A stretch of 64,000 bases of DNA, taken from contig NZ_JAHHIR010000039.1 in assembly GCF_018678075.1 (NCBI RefSeq), forward strand, positions 1 to 64,000, written 5' to 3'. Of this stretch, positions 7,968 to 17,364 are shown piece by piece. Made by a program: the position numbers and the translations under genes. Each line of letters starts with the position of its first letter. The first letter of the stretch is position 1. The stretch comes from Epibacterium ulvae (GTDB taxonomy: Bacteria > Pseudomonadota > Alphaproteobacteria > Rhodobacterales > Rhodobacteraceae). The notes beneath the pieces are model-generated. The model worked only from the letters and a program-made list of their open reading frames with translations. It searched no databases and was not told where the DNA came from.

Positions 7968-9089
7968 ATGCTCCGCTTCCTGTCCGCCGTCCTGTTGTCA
8001 GGTCTGGTTCTTGTGCCCGCCGCCTGTAGCCGCTTACCTGGAGGAGCCCCGGCCAGCCGCGAGATCCTGCGCGAGGCCCAAGAGGTGGATGCGGATTTCG
8101 CGCTTTACCCGGTCACCCGCGCCTTTTTGCCCAGCGTTGAACATTGGCCCGCCACCGGCCAGCAAGAACACCTCAGCTGGATTGGTCGCAGCCAAGGGGC
8201 CAAAACCCAATATATCCAGCCCGGTGATTTGTTGACCCTGCAGGTCTGGGACAGCGGTGACAACTCGCTTCTGACGGCACCGTTGCAGAAGGTCGCACAA
8301 CTACAGGACATGAAGGTTGCCGGCGATGGCACCGTGTTCATGCCCTATGTGGGCAAAGTTGCCGTGCGCGGCCTGACCCCGGATCTGGCGCGCGAACGTC
8401 TGCAAGAGGCGCTGGAAGAGATCGTGCCCAATGCGCAATTGCAGCTGAGCCTGCAGGAAGGGCGCAACAATTCGGTGGATCTGGTCTCGGGCGTGGCCCG
8501 TCCCGGCACCTATCCGATGCCGGATCGCAATTACACGGTTCTGGGGCTGATCTCAGCCGGGGGCGGCATTGGGCTCAACCTCAACAACCCACAGATTCGC
8601 CTGGTGCGCGGCAACCAGATCTATGGCACCTCGGTGGAAAACCTGCTGAATAACCCAACATTAGACACGCTCTTGCGCGGCGGTGACCGGGTGTTTGTAG
8701 AAGAGGATGAGCGCTATTTCCTCTCCTTTGGTGCCACCGGCACCGAGGCCCAGCATATTTTCAACCAGGACGCCATGTCAGCGATGGATGCGATTTCCGT
8801 GGCCGGCGGGTTGTCGGACCGCAATGCAGATCCAAAAGGCATCCTGATCCTGCGCGAATATGGCAATTCCGCCATCGCACCGGGCGCACGGGGACCGCGC
8901 AAAAAACGGGTGGTGTTCTCGTTGGATCTGACCACGGCAGACGGTCTGTTTTCCGCCCGTCAGTTTGCAATCCAGCCGCAGGATCTGGTGATCGCAACCG
9001 AGGCTCCGGTAACGGATGTTCTGACCGTCGCCTCGATCTTTGGCAATTTTGTCGGCGTCTTCAACACCACCAGCAATATCGGCAATTGA
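7968..9089 (+). CDS. wza: Wza-like outer-membrane polysaccharide export lipoprotein
   Basis: 373 residues with a signal sequence ending VPAAC (Cys20), a slightly irregular lipobox with Pro at -3. The poly-export domain covers about residues 80-175 (YIQPGDLLTLQVWD, then GTVFMPYVGKVAVRGLT), followed by two SLBB-like repeats (VSGVARPGTYPMP and the segment after DAISVAGGLSDRN). Wza-type proteins form the outer-membrane channel for capsule or exopolysaccharide. No tyrosine autokinase (Wzc) gene is adjacent. It is transcribed alone, divergent from the epimerase gene. It could serve the Yjb system, the KpsMTE-like exporter at 21.8-24.8 kb (which lacks a KpsD here), or both. The family is sure and the partner is not. 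Confidence 0.88.
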   Translation: MLRFLSAVLLSGLVLVPAACSRLPGGAPASREILREAQEVDADFALYPVTRAFLPSVEHWPATGQQEHLSWIGRSQGAKTQYIQPGDLLTLQVWDSGDNSLLTAPLQKVAQLQDMKVAGDGTVFMPYVGKVAVRGLTPDLARERLQEALEEIVPNAQLQLSLQEGRNNSVDLVSGVARPGTYPMPDRNYTVLGLISAGGGIGLNLNNPQIRLVRGNQIYGTSVENLLNNPTLDTLLRGGDRVFVEEDERYFLSFGATGTEAQHIFNQDAMSAMDAISVAGGLSDRNADPKGILILREYGNSAIAPGARGPRKKRVVFSLDLTTADGLFSARQFAIQPQDLVIATEAPVTDVLTVASIFGNFVGVFNTTSNIGN

Positions 9090-9102
9090 TTTGAAAATAG
9101 AA

Positions 9103-9132
9103 CCCTAAACCGGGGAATAGATCGGTTTAGGG
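9103..9132. terminator. Shared convergent hairpin terminator overlapping a stop codon
   Basis: A perfect 10-bp inverted repeat, CCCTAAACCG (9103-9112) and CGGTTTAGGG (9123-9132), with a 10-base loop. It lies between the convergent wza-like gene and the glycosyltransferase gene, whose TAA stop (9127-9129) is inside one arm. T-runs are weak on both sides. Confidence 0.6.
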
Positions 9133-10377
9133 CAGTTTGATCTGCGCGCCGGTGGTCACCAGACTGTTTATGCGCGTCAAGTGCTCGGGCAGACACCGGG
9201 TGAGGAAATCATAGTTCTCCACCACATGGGCGCGCGCATTTGGCCCCAGATGGGCATAGTCATCCGGATGCGCCAACACCTCGACCACCTGTTTGGCCAA
9301 GGCGGCAGGATCAAAGAAATCCACCAACAGACCGGTTTGCCCATGGGTGATGGCTTCCCGCACCGGACCCACATCGGTGGCCACCATTGTGGCCCCCATC
9401 GACATCGCCTCAAGACACGACCAACTGAGCACAAAGGGCATGGTCAGATACAGATGGCAGCGGCTGATCTGGATCACCTGTTGATAGGCGTCATAGGGCA
9501 CCTGGCCCAGGAAATGCACCCGGCTCCAATCGACCCGGTGGCCCAGCTCGGCCTCCATCTCTCCGCGCAAACCACCGGGATGGGTGCTTGCCTTGCCATA
9601 GGATGTGCCATTGCCGCCAATCACCAGAACCCGCGCCGCTGGACGTGCCTCCAGGATTTCCGGCAGCGCGCGCATGAACACATGGAACCCCCGCGTGCGT
9701 TCCAGATTGCGCGCCATAAAGGTCAGCACCTCATCATCGCGGGTGATCGGCTGCTCCAGCCGGCCCAGCGACAGGTTCACATCGGGGTTGGGCTTTAACA
9801 GATCGGTGCGAATGCCGTCGTGGCAGGTGTAGAAGTTCGAATGAAACCGTTCGGGGAAACTATCGCGCTGCCACTGGGTCGGCACCGTGCCCAGATCCAC
9901 CGCATCCAGATTTGCATTGGGCACCGCATTGCGGGCGCGCAGCAAAAACCGGCTGTGTTCGCTGGGCGGATCTTCGGGGTCAAACCCCACCGGACCGCCA
10001 CTGTTCAGGTAGAAATATTCAAAAAAGCCCAGCACCGGCACATCTGGCCAGACGTCCTTCATGAACAAGAGTTCCCCCCATCCCGTGTGGCCCAGGATGA
10101 TGTCGGGCTTGAACCCGGCCTCGCGCTCCAGCTTTTGTGCAGCCATCGCCGCACCAAATCCAGAGCCTGTGGCCTCTTCCCAGACTTTGGACAGCCCATA
10201 GGCCTCCTCCGCGGCGCGGTGATGGGGCTTATACTGCACCGTCTTCACGCCTTTGAACTGGGGCGCGGGGTGGCGCTGGGTCAGAAACACCAGCTCATGA
10301 TCCCCCTGTGCCGCCAGCCACCCAATCATTTCCCGATATTGGCCGGGCATATTCTGGTGCACCAAGAGGATCTTCAT
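9127..10377 (-). CDS. Glycosyltransferase family 4 protein
   Basis: 416 residues with a GT-B fold. The N-terminus MKILLVHQNMPGQYREMIGWL matches the GT4 group whose N-domain begins 'VHQN-PGQ-R'. The C-terminal nucleotide-sugar half has EVLTFMARNLERTRGFHVFM and the EX7E-like region EAMSMGATMVATDVGPVREAI. The protein is cytoplasmic and uses a nucleotide sugar donor. It is last in the minus-strand rmlC-acetyltransferase-rmlB-rmlD-rmlA group, only 9 bases after rmlA, so a rhamnosyltransferase is an attractive guess, but the donor cannot be read from the sequence. Confidence 0.85.
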   Translation of the reverse strand: MKILLVHQNMPGQYREMIGWLAAQGDHELVFLTQRHPAPQFKGVKTVQYKPHHRAAEEAYGLSKVWEEATGSGFGAAMAAQKLEREAGFKPDIILGHTGWGELLFMKDVWPDVPVLGFFEYFYLNSGGPVGFDPEDPPSEHSRFLLRARNAVPNANLDAVDLGTVPTQWQRDSFPERFHSNFYTCHDGIRTDLLKPNPDVNLSLGRLEQPITRDDEVLTFMARNLERTRGFHVFMRALPEILEARPAARVLVIGGNGTSYGKASTHPGGLRGEMEAELGHRVDWSRVHFLGQVPYDAYQQVIQISRCHLYLTMPFVLSWSCLEAMSMGATMVATDVGPVREAITHGQTGLLVDFFDPAALAKQVVEVLAHPDDYAHLGPNARAHVVENYDFLTRCLPEHLTRINSLVTTGAQIKLP

Positions 10378-10386
10378 GGAAAAGTC

Positions 10387-11271
10387 TTACTCCAAAAGTT
10401 TCGCCAAATAAGCGCCATAGGCGTTTTTCTTCAGCATTTCAGCCCGCTGTGCAAGCGCCGCAGCGGAAATCCAACCCTGATCATAGGCGATCTCTTCTAA
10501 ACAGCCGGTTTGCAGACCCTGACGCTCTTGCAATGTGCGCACAAAATTACCCGCATCCAAAAGCGACGCATGGGTGCCGGTATCCAGCCAGGCATAGCCA
10601 CGCCCCATGGTTTTGACGCTCAACGCGCCCTCATCCAGATAGGTCTGCAACAGATCGGTGATCTCCAACTCGCCGCGCGGCGACGGTTTCACGGCGCGGG
10701 CGCGTTCCGGCGCGGTACCATCCAGAAAGTAAAGCCCGGTGACCGCATAGTTGGACGGCGGTGCGGGGGGTTTTTCAATGATCTCGCGCGCCTGGCCCTG
10801 ATCGTCGAAATCCACCACGCCGTAGCGTTCCGGATCCGCCACGTGATAGCCAAAGACGGTGCCGCCAGCCGGTTTTTGATCGGCTGCCGCCAGAAGATCC
10901 GGCAATCCGTGACCAAAGAAGATATTGTCGCCCAGAACCAGCGCAGAGGGCGCGCCGCCCAGAAACGCTTCGGCCAGGATAAAGGCCTGCGCCAGACCAT
11001 CCGGAGAGGGCTGTACCACATAGGTGAAGTCCACCCCCCATTGGCTGCCATCACCAAGGGTGCGTTTGAACTGGGCCTGATCCTGCGGCGTGGTGATCAC
11101 GCAGATCTCGCGGATGCCGGCCAGCATCAACACAGAGACCGGATAATAGATCATCGGCTTGTCATAGATCGGCAACAGCTGTTTGGAGACCCCCATGGTG
11201 ATCGGGTACAGCCGGGTGCCGGAACCGCCTGCCAGAATAATACCTTTGCGCTGTAGTGTCGCTGCAGTCAT
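10387..11271 (-). CDS. rmlA: Glucose-1-phosphate thymidylyltransferase RmlA
   Basis: 294 residues, the normal length for Rml[22 protein letters not shown] is the signature nucleotide-binding loop, followed by [20 protein letters not shown] and [11 protein letters not shown]; the uridine/thymidine-binding and catalytic residues are all in place. It makes dTDP-glucose from glucose 1-phosphate and dTTP, the first step of dTDP-L-rhamnose synthesis. The ATG overlaps the rmlD stop (ATGA at 11268-11271). With rmlB, rmlC and rmlD in the same cluster the pathway is complete. Confidence 0.97.
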   Translation of the reverse strand: MTAATLQRKGIILAGGSGTRLYPITMGVSKQLLPIYDKPMIYYPVSVLMLAGIREICVITTPQDQAQFKRTLGDGSQWGVDFTYVVQPSPDGLAQAFILAEAFLGGAPSALVLGDNIFFGHGLPDLLAAADQKPAGGTVFGYHVADPERYGVVDFDDQGQAREIIEKPPAPPSNYAVTGLYFLDGTAPERARAVKPSPRGELEITDLLQTYLDEGALSVKTMGRGYAWLDTGTHASLLDAGNFVRTLQERQGLQTGCLEEIAYDQGWISAAALAQRAEMLKKNAYGAYLAKLLE

Positions 11272-12119
11272 GACCCTGCTCCCAAATCCTTCAAAATATC
11301 ACCTAGACCCTGCCGCCAATCCGGCTGGGTTATACCAAAAACAGTCTCTAATGCGGTGCAATCCAGCCGCGAATTCAACGGGCGCACCGCGGGCGTCGGA
11401 TAGGCAGTGGTGGGGATATCTTCGACCACGCATGTGGTGCCGCTTTGCGCAAATATCTCACGGGCGAAATCCGCCCAACTGGCAAAGGGGGTGCCCTGAA
11501 AATGATAGGTGCCGGATTTTGCCGGATCTGCCGCCAGCTGTTGCGCCATCTCCATACAGGCCGCCGCAATATCACGGGCCGGCGTGGGCGCGCCGATCTG
11601 GTCGGCAATAATGGTCAGCTTGTCACGCTCTGCCCCCAGACGCAGCATGGTTTTGACAAAGTTATTGCCATGGGCCGAGACCACCCAAGAAGTGCGCAGG
11701 ATCGCATGGCTGCCCCCCGCCGCCTGCACCGCCTGTTCACCGGCCAGTTTGGAGCGGCCATAGGCATTGGGCGGGTCTACCGGATCTGCGGGCGTCCAAG
11801 GGCTCTCTCCGTTACCGGCAAAAACATAATCGGTGGAGATATGCAAAAACGGGATATTGAGCGCCGCGCAGGCCTGCGCCATCGCACCGGGCGCCGCCCC
11901 GTTGATGACAGAGGCCAGATCTTCTTCTGCCTCCGCCTTGTCCACCGCCGTATAGGCGGCAGCATTGATCACCGCATCAGGTGCGCGCGCCTCAATCAGT
12001 GCCGCACAGGCCGCAGGATCAGCGAGATCCGCCAGATCACGCCCCACACAGGTGACACCGTCAAACGGAGCCAATTCCTGCGCCACCTGCCCGGTTTTGC
12101 CAAAGACCAGAATGTTCAT
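11268..12119 (-). CDS. rmlD: dTDP-4-dehydrorhamnose reductase RmlD
   Basis: 283 residues. [16 protein letters not shown] is the RmlD-type NAD(P)H-binding start. [18 protein letters not shown] is the diagnostic RmlD motif, and [12 protein letters not shown] and YGRSKLAGE carry the catalytic Thr and Tyr-x3-Lys. The enzyme performs the last step, reduction of dTDP-4-keto-L-rhamnose to dTDP-L-rhamnose. It overlaps rmlA by four bases and follows rmlB after a 95-base gap that shows no obvious terminator. Confidence 0.96.
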   Translation of the reverse strand: MNILVFGKTGQVAQELAPFDGVTCVGRDLADLADPAACAALIEARAPDAVINAAAYTAVDKAEAEEDLASVINGAAPGAMAQACAALNIPFLHISTDYVFAGNGESPWTPADPVDPPNAYGRSKLAGEQAVQAAGGSHAILRTSWVVSAHGNNFVKTMLRLGAERDKLTIIADQIGAPTPARDIAAACMEMAQQLAADPAKSGTYHFQGTPFASWADFAREIFAQSGTTCVVEDIPTTAYPTPAVRPLNSRLDCTALETVFGITQPDWRQGLGDILKDLGAGS

Positions 12120-12214
12120 CTCTTACCCTCTCCACGCAGAAACGTGCCCCATGTCCGCGCGCGCTTTCATCTTTTCCCAAATACGTCCGACCGTGTCTTG
12201 ACCGGGGGCCGCCT

Positions 12215-13267
12215 CTAAGCTTTCACGCCCAGACGTTCGCCGACGCCCGCGCGTTCCTGCAACGCGCGCCACCAGGCCTCATTGTCGAGATACCATTGCA
12301 CGGTTTTCGCCAGACCTTCTTCGACCGTCACAGATGGCCGCCAGCCCAGCTCGGTGCGGATGCGGGTGGGATCAATTGCGTAACGCGCGTCATGGCCCGG
12401 ACGATCCGTCACAAAGGTGATCTGATCCGCATAGGAACCACCACCCGCCTTGGGGCGTTTGTCGTCCAGAATGGCACACAGGGTTTTCACCAGTTCCAGA
12501 TTGGTGCGCTCATTCTCACCGCCAATGTTATAGGCGCGGCCCAATGCGCCCTTTTGCACCACCAGCAAAAGCGCATCGGCGTGGTCTTCCACATAAAGCC
12601 AGTCGCGGATGTTGGAACCATCGCCATAGATCGGCAGATCTTGACCCGCCAGCGCATTCAAAATCACCACCGGGATCAGTTTTTCCGGGAAATGGAAGGG
12701 GCCGTAATTGTTGGAACAGTTCGTCAGCACCACCGGCAGACCGTAGGTTTCCGCCCACGCCCGCACCAGATGGTCGCTTGAGGCCTTGGACGCCGAATAG
12801 GGCGAACGCGGATCATAAGCCGTGTCTTCGGTGAACATCACGCTCGGATCTTTGGGCAGGCTGCCGTAAACCTCGTCCGTCGAGATATGGTGGAAGCGGA
12901 AACTCTCGGGCTTGCCGGCGTCGGTCCAATATTTGCGCGCTGCTTCCAGCATATTATAGGTGCCGGTGATATTGGTCTCGATGAAATCGCCGGGACCATC
13001 GATGGAACGGTCCACATGGCTTTCGGCCGCCAGATGCATCACCGCATCGGGTTTATGGGTTTCAAACGCCCGGTCCAAGGCGGCGCGGTCGCGGATATCG
13101 GCCTGTTCAAAGGCGTAATTGGCATGATCCGCGACGCTTGCCACATTCTCCAGACAGGCGGCATAGGTCAGCGCATCCAGGTTGACCACACTGTGGCCCT
13201 GGGCAATGGCCTGACGCACCACAGCCGACCCGATAAAACCGGCACCGCCGGTGACCAGAAGTTTCAT
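12215..13267 (-). CDS. rmlB: dTDP-glucose 4,6-dehydratase RmlB
   Basis: 350 residues, standard for Rml[19 protein letters not shown] is the NAD-binding start, then [46 protein letters not shown] with the catalytic Thr-Asp-Glu, and [15 protein letters not shown] with Tyr-x3-Lys. It converts dTDP-glucose to dTDP-4-keto-6-deoxyglucose. The start overlaps the stop of the acetyltransferase-like gene (13264-13267), giving translational coupling with an enzyme not normally part of the rml pathway. Confidence 0.97.
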   Translation of the reverse strand: MKLLVTGGAGFIGSAVVRQAIAQGHSVVNLDALTYAACLENVASVADHANYAFEQADIRDRAALDRAFETHKPDAVMHLAAESHVDRSIDGPGDFIETNITGTYNMLEAARKYWTDAGKPESFRFHHISTDEVYGSLPKDPSVMFTEDTAYDPRSPYSASKASSDHLVRAWAETYGLPVVLTNCSNNYGPFHFPEKLIPVVILNALAGQDLPIYGDGSNIRDWLYVEDHADALLLVVQKGALGRAYNIGGENERTNLELVKTLCAILDDKRPKAGGGSYADQITFVTDRPGHDARYAIDPTRIRTELGWRPSVTVEEGLAKTVQWYLDNEAWWRALQERAGVGERLGVKA

Positions 13268-13770
13268 GTCTCACCCTTTTGTTTAATCACCCGCGCCGGG
13301 GAGCCCACGGCCACCGCTCCGGCGGGAATATCGCTTAATACAACCGCATTGGCCCCGATCACCGCGTGATCGCCAATGCTGACAGGGCCCAGCAGCTTGG
13401 CGCCGGCCCCCACATCCACATGTCCCCCCAAACGCGGCGCGCCGCTGCGCCCGGCGGTGGTGCCCAGGGTCACCTGTTGAAACAACAGGCAATTGGGTCC
13501 GACCACGGCGTCCGGATGGATCACCACCCCATTGGGATGGGGCAACAACAGACCGCCTGCGATCTGCGCGTTCAAGGGAATATCGGCGCCAGTGACCGCA
13601 GACCAGAACCGGTGATGCAGCACCGCCAAACGGCGACGCAGCCCGCCAGCAAACCCAGCAGTACCGGGGCGCTGATAGGCGCGCAGGCTGCGCAACAGGC
13701 GCCGAGACGGCTGCCAGCCGCCTGTGCAGGCCTCACGGCTCCAGTCGGGATCCTGCGCCGACGGGGTCAT
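13264..13770 (-). CDS. Serine-acetyltransferase-like hexapeptide-repeat acyltransferase
   Basis: 168 residues. An N-terminal helical part (about 1-60) is followed by left-handed beta-helix repeats: [40 protein letters not shown], with the catalytic-type His of the CysE/LbH_SAT group, then [27 protein letters not shown]. Short CysE-like acetyltransferases are frequent in polysaccharide clusters, where they O- or N-acetylate sugars using acetyl-CoA. True serine acetyltransferases have a longer N-terminal domain than is seen here. The gene overlaps rmlC upstream (13767-13770) and rmlB downstream (13264-13267), so it is embedded in the rhamnose operon and probably modifies the same polymer. The acceptor is unknown. 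Confidence 0.82.
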   Translation of the reverse strand: MTPSAQDPDWSREACTGGWQPSRRLLRSLRAYQRPGTAGFAGGLRRRLAVLHHRFWSAVTGADIPLNAQIAGGLLLPHPNGVVIHPDAVVGPNCLLFQQVTLGTTAGRSGAPRLGGHVDVGAGAKLLGPVSIGDHAVIGANAVVLSDIPAGAVAVGSPARVIKQKGET

Positions 13771-14339
13771 CCCGCGACGCTTTCGGTCGCCTCAAAGGTA
13801 AAGGGGCTGTCCAGATCCGCCAGGGTCTGTGCCACCGCGTCCTTGTCAGACAGGATCGGGCTGCCATCAAAGCCCCAGTCGATACCGCAGCTGTCCCAGC
13901 GCACCGCACCATCACAGTCGGGCGCATAATAGTCGGTGCATTTATAGATGATCTCGGTCATCGGCGCGCGGGTGACAAACCCGTGCAGGAACCCTTTGGG
14001 CACCAACAGCTGTTTGCCGTTCTCTGCCGTCAATTCGACCCCGACCCACTGCCCATAGGTGGGCGAGCCCTTGCGGATATCCACCGCCACATCAAACAAC
14101 GCGCCTTGCCCACAGCGCACCAGCTTGTCCTGGGCATGGGGGGGCGTTTGGAAATGCAGACCCCGAATGGTGCCCACTTCGGCGGACATAGAATGGTTGT
14201 CCTGCACGAACTCCAGATCAATGCCCGCATCCACCATCCGCTGCTTGTTCCAGCTTTCGCTGAAAAACCCACGTGCATCGCCAAAACGTTGCGGGGTCAG
14301 GATCAAAACACCGGGCAGTTTGGTTTGTTCCATCAACAT
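13767..14339 (-). CDS. rmlC: dTDP-4-dehydrorhamnose 3,5-epimerase RmlC
   Basis: About 190 residues from ATG 14339 (preceded by AAAGGGGG on the coding strand). An upstream in-frame start at 14474 would add 45 residues lacking RmlC character. LPGVLILTPQRFGDARGFFSE is the RmlC start, and TIRGLHFQTPPHAQDKLVRC holds the catalytic His. GDIRKG-type and PKGFLHGFV segments and the C-terminal DCDGAVRWD complete the cupin. The enzyme epimerises C3 and C5 of dTDP-4-keto-6-deoxyglucose. It is the first gene of the rhamnose operon, with a long upstream region, so the operon promoter lies in 14340-14500. Confidence 0.95.
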   Translation of the reverse strand: MLMEQTKLPGVLILTPQRFGDARGFFSESWNKQRMVDAGIDLEFVQDNHSMSAEVGTIRGLHFQTPPHAQDKLVRCGQGALFDVAVDIRKGSPTYGQWVGVELTAENGKQLLVPKGFLHGFVTRAPMTEIIYKCTDYYAPDCDGAVRWDSCGIDWGFDGSPILSDKDAVAQTLADLDSPFTFEATESVAG

Positions 14340-14826
14340 TGTGAAACCCCCTTTACTCTCTTCTTGCCCATCCATAGGGGCTCTCCCGCGCCCGTGCCAC
14401 AGGTTTTTTGCCCCCTGCCCGCACCAAACAGAGCCCGGCCCGAATCTGCAGCTGCAACCCACATTTCGCAGCATATAATCACCTATAAAGTGTGCGGCAT
14501 TTTCCAGTCATAGTCATGATCGCGTCACAATCTGGTAACTCATTATTAAGGAACTCCCTGAGTTTTGCTCAAATTTGCCACGTTATTTTGGGCGCACCCA
14601 TAAAGTCACAATTAATGGACCAGACAAGGCTTGCGCTCGCAAAATTAGATAGGCAAAACAAATCCGTATTGAATAAAATAATTATTGTCTGCGGCACTAC
14701 CTTTTGGCTCTGGTCTGCACCCCCTCGCCCTGAGACGGCATCGTTTTTAAAGCTGTCTCCCAGGCATGGTTCGCCCCGGCCAAAGCATATGAATTATACG
14801 CCAAATGCTTTAGGAGCAGAATAGAT
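14340..14826. other. Divergent regulatory region between rmlC and the ExoY-like gene
   Basis: 487 bases with no protein I can support; an ORF on the plus strand (14492-14824) has no coding character. The middle is clearly AT-rich (about 14540-14700), unlike the flanking genes. It must hold the promoter of the rhamnose operon and that of the transferase gene at 14827, whose AGGAG at about 14811-14815 is a good ribosome-binding site. I see no strong operator palindrome. Confidence 0.5.
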
Positions 14827-15501
14827 ATGGGACTGATTGATATGCGGAAGATGAGCCTGCCTCACACCAGCGAGTCCGCCCAGATACCTCCTGCAAAATT
14901 CTATCTTCGGATTGGCAAACGCCTCTTGGATCTGACCCTGGTTCTGATCGCGGCACCCATTGTTGTGCCCCTGATTTTGACCCTGGCCCTTGTGGTCGCT
15001 CGCGACGGCGGCAAACCCTTTTACCGCCAGACCCGCGTGGGCCGCGGCGGGCGTGCATTCACCATGTGGAAGGTGCGCAGCATGGTGCATCAGGCCGATG
15101 AAAAGCTTGCGGCCTATCTGGAGAAAAACCCAAAAGCGCGCGCCGAATGGGATGAGAAACAAAAGCTGAGCCAGGATCCCCGCATCACCCGGTTTGGCCG
15201 GATGCTGCGCAAAAGCTCGCTGGATGAGCTGCCGCAATTCTGGAACGTCTTTCGCGGCGATATGAGCCTGGTGGGACCGCGGCCGATGATGCCCGACCAA
15301 CAGGTGCACTACCCCGGCACCGCCTATTACGACATGCGCCCCGGCATCACCGGCAGCTGGCAGGTATCTGCCCGTAATGAAGCCTCATTTTCAGATCGTG
15401 CCTGGTTTGACAACGCCTATGCGCTCAGCATTTCTCTGCGCCAAGATGTGCGGCTCTTGGCAGCAACCGTTCGGGTGGTGGTGCAGGCAACCGGGCGCTG
15501 A
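14827..15501 (+). CDS. ExoY-like initiating sugar transferase
   Basis: 224 residues. A single membrane helix (LTLVLIAAPIVVPLILTLALVVA) is followed by PFYRQTRVGRGGRAFTMWKVRSMV, the catalytic block SSLDELPQFWNVFRGDMSLVGPRPMM and RPGITGSWQVSARNEASF. This is the bacterial sugar transferase family in the ExoY/PssA form common in exopolysaccharide synthesis of alphaproteobacteria, usually moving glucose or galactose 1-phosphate to undecaprenyl phosphate. It stands alone, divergent from the rhamnose operon. It is the second initiating transferase of the window. Whether the two start separate polymers or are alternatives cannot be told. Confidence 0.9.
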   Translation: MGLIDMRKMSLPHTSESAQIPPAKFYLRIGKRLLDLTLVLIAAPIVVPLILTLALVVARDGGKPFYRQTRVGRGGRAFTMWKVRSMVHQADEKLAAYLEKNPKARAEWDEKQKLSQDPRITRFGRMLRKSSLDELPQFWNVFRGDMSLVGPRPMMPDQQVHYPGTAYYDMRPGITGSWQVSARNEASFSDRAWFDNAYALSISLRQDVRLLAATVRVVVQATGR

Positions 15502-15670
15502 AGATCACGCGCGCGCCGAGCAAAAAGGCGGCGCCGCAAACCACTCTTCTCAAATCAAGCCCCCCATCTGCGTTCCAAACCTGGGCCCTATCCGTCAGAC
15601 ATTGACGGGATTGGAGTTCGGCCAGCCCAGACAAGCCCAGGCTCAGGCCCTGCGGAGGCGGGCTGTGAAC

Positions 15671-15705
15671 GCAAAACGGGCCGCATAAGCGGCCGGGCAT
15701 TTTGA
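15671..15705 (+). terminator. Possible terminator downstream of the ExoY-like gene
   Basis: GGCCGC (15679-15684), ATAA, GCGGCC form a compact GC hairpin followed by gggcatttt. The stem is strong but the T-run short. It lies about 180 bases after the stop codon, and the region 15502-15734 otherwise holds nothing I recognise. Confidence 0.45.
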
Positions 15706-15734
15706 TGTCAGAAATTTTGGCGATATGCTGCGCC

Positions 15735-15977
15735 TTAGCAGAGCTCTTCCTTGACCGCTTTGACCGTGCGCAAAGGGGTCGCCTGCCACAGAAGACTGGC
15801 CAGCAGCATCACGATTGCGACGGGCCATAGGGCCGACAGGGCCAAGCCCAGCACCCCATTCACCGCCGAGATCTGCCCATGGCTGCGCTGTTCACGCCGC
15901 GTCATCGTGATCGCAAAAAGCGCCACAACACCGTAGCAGGCAGTCCATGTCATCGAGAGATCCATCGCGGTTTCCAT
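15735..15977 (-). CDS. Small hypothetical membrane protein
   Basis: 80 codons from ATG 15977 (or 15965, MDLSMTW). Two hydrophobic segments (WTACYGVVALFAITM and VLGLALSALWPVAIVMLLASLLW) are separated by a basic and polar loop (TRREQRSHGQ), so a two-helix inner-membrane protein is likely. The family is not recognised. It is on the same strand as repA and 335 bases beyond its stop. The coding case rests on length, hydrophobic pattern and GC-rich third positions; a role in plasmid maintenance is possible but nothing shows it. Confidence 0.5.
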   Translation of the reverse strand: METAMDLSMTWTACYGVVALFAITMTRREQRSHGQISAVNGVLGLALSALWPVAIVMLLASLLWQATPLRTVKAVKEELC

Positions 15978-16312
15978 ACAGCTATATCTAACGGTAACTA
16001 GACTTGGTTAATTTGACTAAAAAAAGATTAATCCTTGGCGGAAATAGGGCAGGGTTTCGCCGATCCTGCCTACTCCTGCAGCGGCAAATTCGACCATGGA
16101 TAAAAGCACCCCAAAAAGTCCGTGAAATAAAATGCACCTCGATAATTGAACACTCTATTTAATTCACGAAAAAATGAAAACCCGTGAGTTTTTAAATATC
16201 CCCTGGGTTGCGCTGGCCTTTCCCTCTTCTCACGCCGTGCCCCGCACGCGCGGGAAGAGCGGGAAGACAGGTCGAAACCAGGAAGTAGCCGGCGGGCAAA
16301 CAGAGCGGCAGA
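15978..16312. other. Non-coding region downstream of repA
   Basis: 335 bases without a supportable gene. The part 15985-16040 and 16120-16200 is AT-rich, with a loose inverted repeat ggcagg/cctgcc around 16047-16070. It may carry the repA terminator and the promoter of the small membrane protein gene. I see no iterons here. Confidence 0.4.
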
Positions 16313-17341
16313 TCACCGCGTTTGGGCGCGCTTTTTGACCCAGCCCAGGAACGCCGCATCCGCATTGCGCAAAGCAGGCTGGCCGCTGCGCAGCCAGGTG
16401 GCGCGCCAATCGGCCTCCAGCGCATAGGCATCTGCGCCGGGCATCAGGGCGCGCGCCTCCTCCAGCGTCTCGGGGCGCAAGGTCGGCAGCGCCTGCGGCA
16501 CGCCGCCGCTTTCGACCACAGCCCCCTTGCGGAAGAACCGCATCAGATCGCCGGGACGTTCCTCGATCGCGTAATCGGGCAACGTGTCCGCCGCAATCAT
16601 ATCGCGTAGCATTTTGCGAAACACCCGGCGCGGGCTGGCCGAACCGGATTTCTTCAGCAGCGTATCCACCGAGACGGTCCATTCCGGCTGGCGGCCACAG
16701 TGTTTGCGCGCCAGCTCATAGATCCGCCGCTCCAGCGGTTTGCGGAGCCGGAAATAGTCGCGGCTGAGCGTCAGCACCGATTTCGACAGCACCGCCCGAT
16801 ACAGCCAATCCGACAGGGTGACCGCGACCGAGACCATGCGCCCACCATTCTTTTTTGACGTGGGCGCCTTGCGCACGATCTCCCATTTCTCGATCAGGCC
16901 AAAGCCGCTGGTGATCTCATGACCGCCGGTGACAATATTGGTGGTGATCCTAGTGCCGGCCAGACGTTCAAACGCCTCACGCAAACGCCGGTAGGCATCG
17001 CCAGAGGTTTCGCGATTGGTGGCCACCAACAGATCATGCGCCGTCAGATGCAGGGTGCGGCTCACCTGGCGGCCCGCATTCAACGCCGCCATCAGCTGGC
17101 TGACACAGAAGATCAAGATGTCCTTGTCGTGGATGGTCGCCAAGCCTTTGACGCTGGGCGTCACCGTAATCTCGGCGCCATTGTGTTCGTAATTCAGGAT
17201 GCGCCGATCCGGACGCGTGGCCAGCGAGAACAGCGGATGTTCCATCGAGACCAAATCGTTCTTGGGGATCGCCCCAAAAATATCGCACAGAAAGAACTCC
17301 CCCTGCCCTTCTGGGGGATATGCGCTCACCGCGTCTGTCAT
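16313..17341 (-). CDS. repA: Plasmid replication initiator RepA (replication initiator protein A family)
   Basis: About 342 residues. The family is recognised from FFLCDIFGAIPKNDLVSMEHPLFSLATRPDRRI near the N-terminus, LLVATNRETSGDAYRRLREAFERLAGTRITTNI in the winged-helix part, and FRLRKPLERRIYELARKHCG. This is the RPA-type initiator of alphaproteobacterial plasmids, called RepA-I/II/III in roseobacters. It binds iterons and opens the origin. A putative promoter (TATAAT on the minus strand at 17384-17389) would start transcription near 17377, so ATG 17341 (MTDAVSAY) gives a normal leader; ATG 17362 would leave about 15 bases. A palindrome resembling half-iterons covers the start region, implying autoregulation. 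Divergent from parAB. Confidence 0.9.
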   Translation of the reverse strand: MTDAVSAYPPEGQGEFFLCDIFGAIPKNDLVSMEHPLFSLATRPDRRILNYEHNGAEITVTPSVKGLATIHDKDILIFCVSQLMAALNAGRQVSRTLHLTAHDLLVATNRETSGDAYRRLREAFERLAGTRITTNIVTGGHEITSGFGLIEKWEIVRKAPTSKKNGGRMVSVAVTLSDWLYRAVLSKSVLTLSRDYFRLRKPLERRIYELARKHCGRQPEWTVSVDTLLKKSGSASPRRVFRKMLRDMIAADTLPDYAIEERPGDLMRFFRKGAVVESGGVPQALPTLRPETLEEARALMPGADAYALEADWRATWLRSGQPALRNADAAFLGWVKKRAQTR

Positions 17342-17364
17342 CGTAACTCTGCCTGCCTTCATGC

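Noticed and set aside
14492-14824. Plus-strand ORF in the rmlC upstream region
   Set aside because: AT-rich, no ribosome site or motif, and it lies in a divergent promoter region.
15978-16312. Second origin or iteron set downstream of repA
   Set aside because: No direct repeats match the iteron core; only AT-richness is seen.
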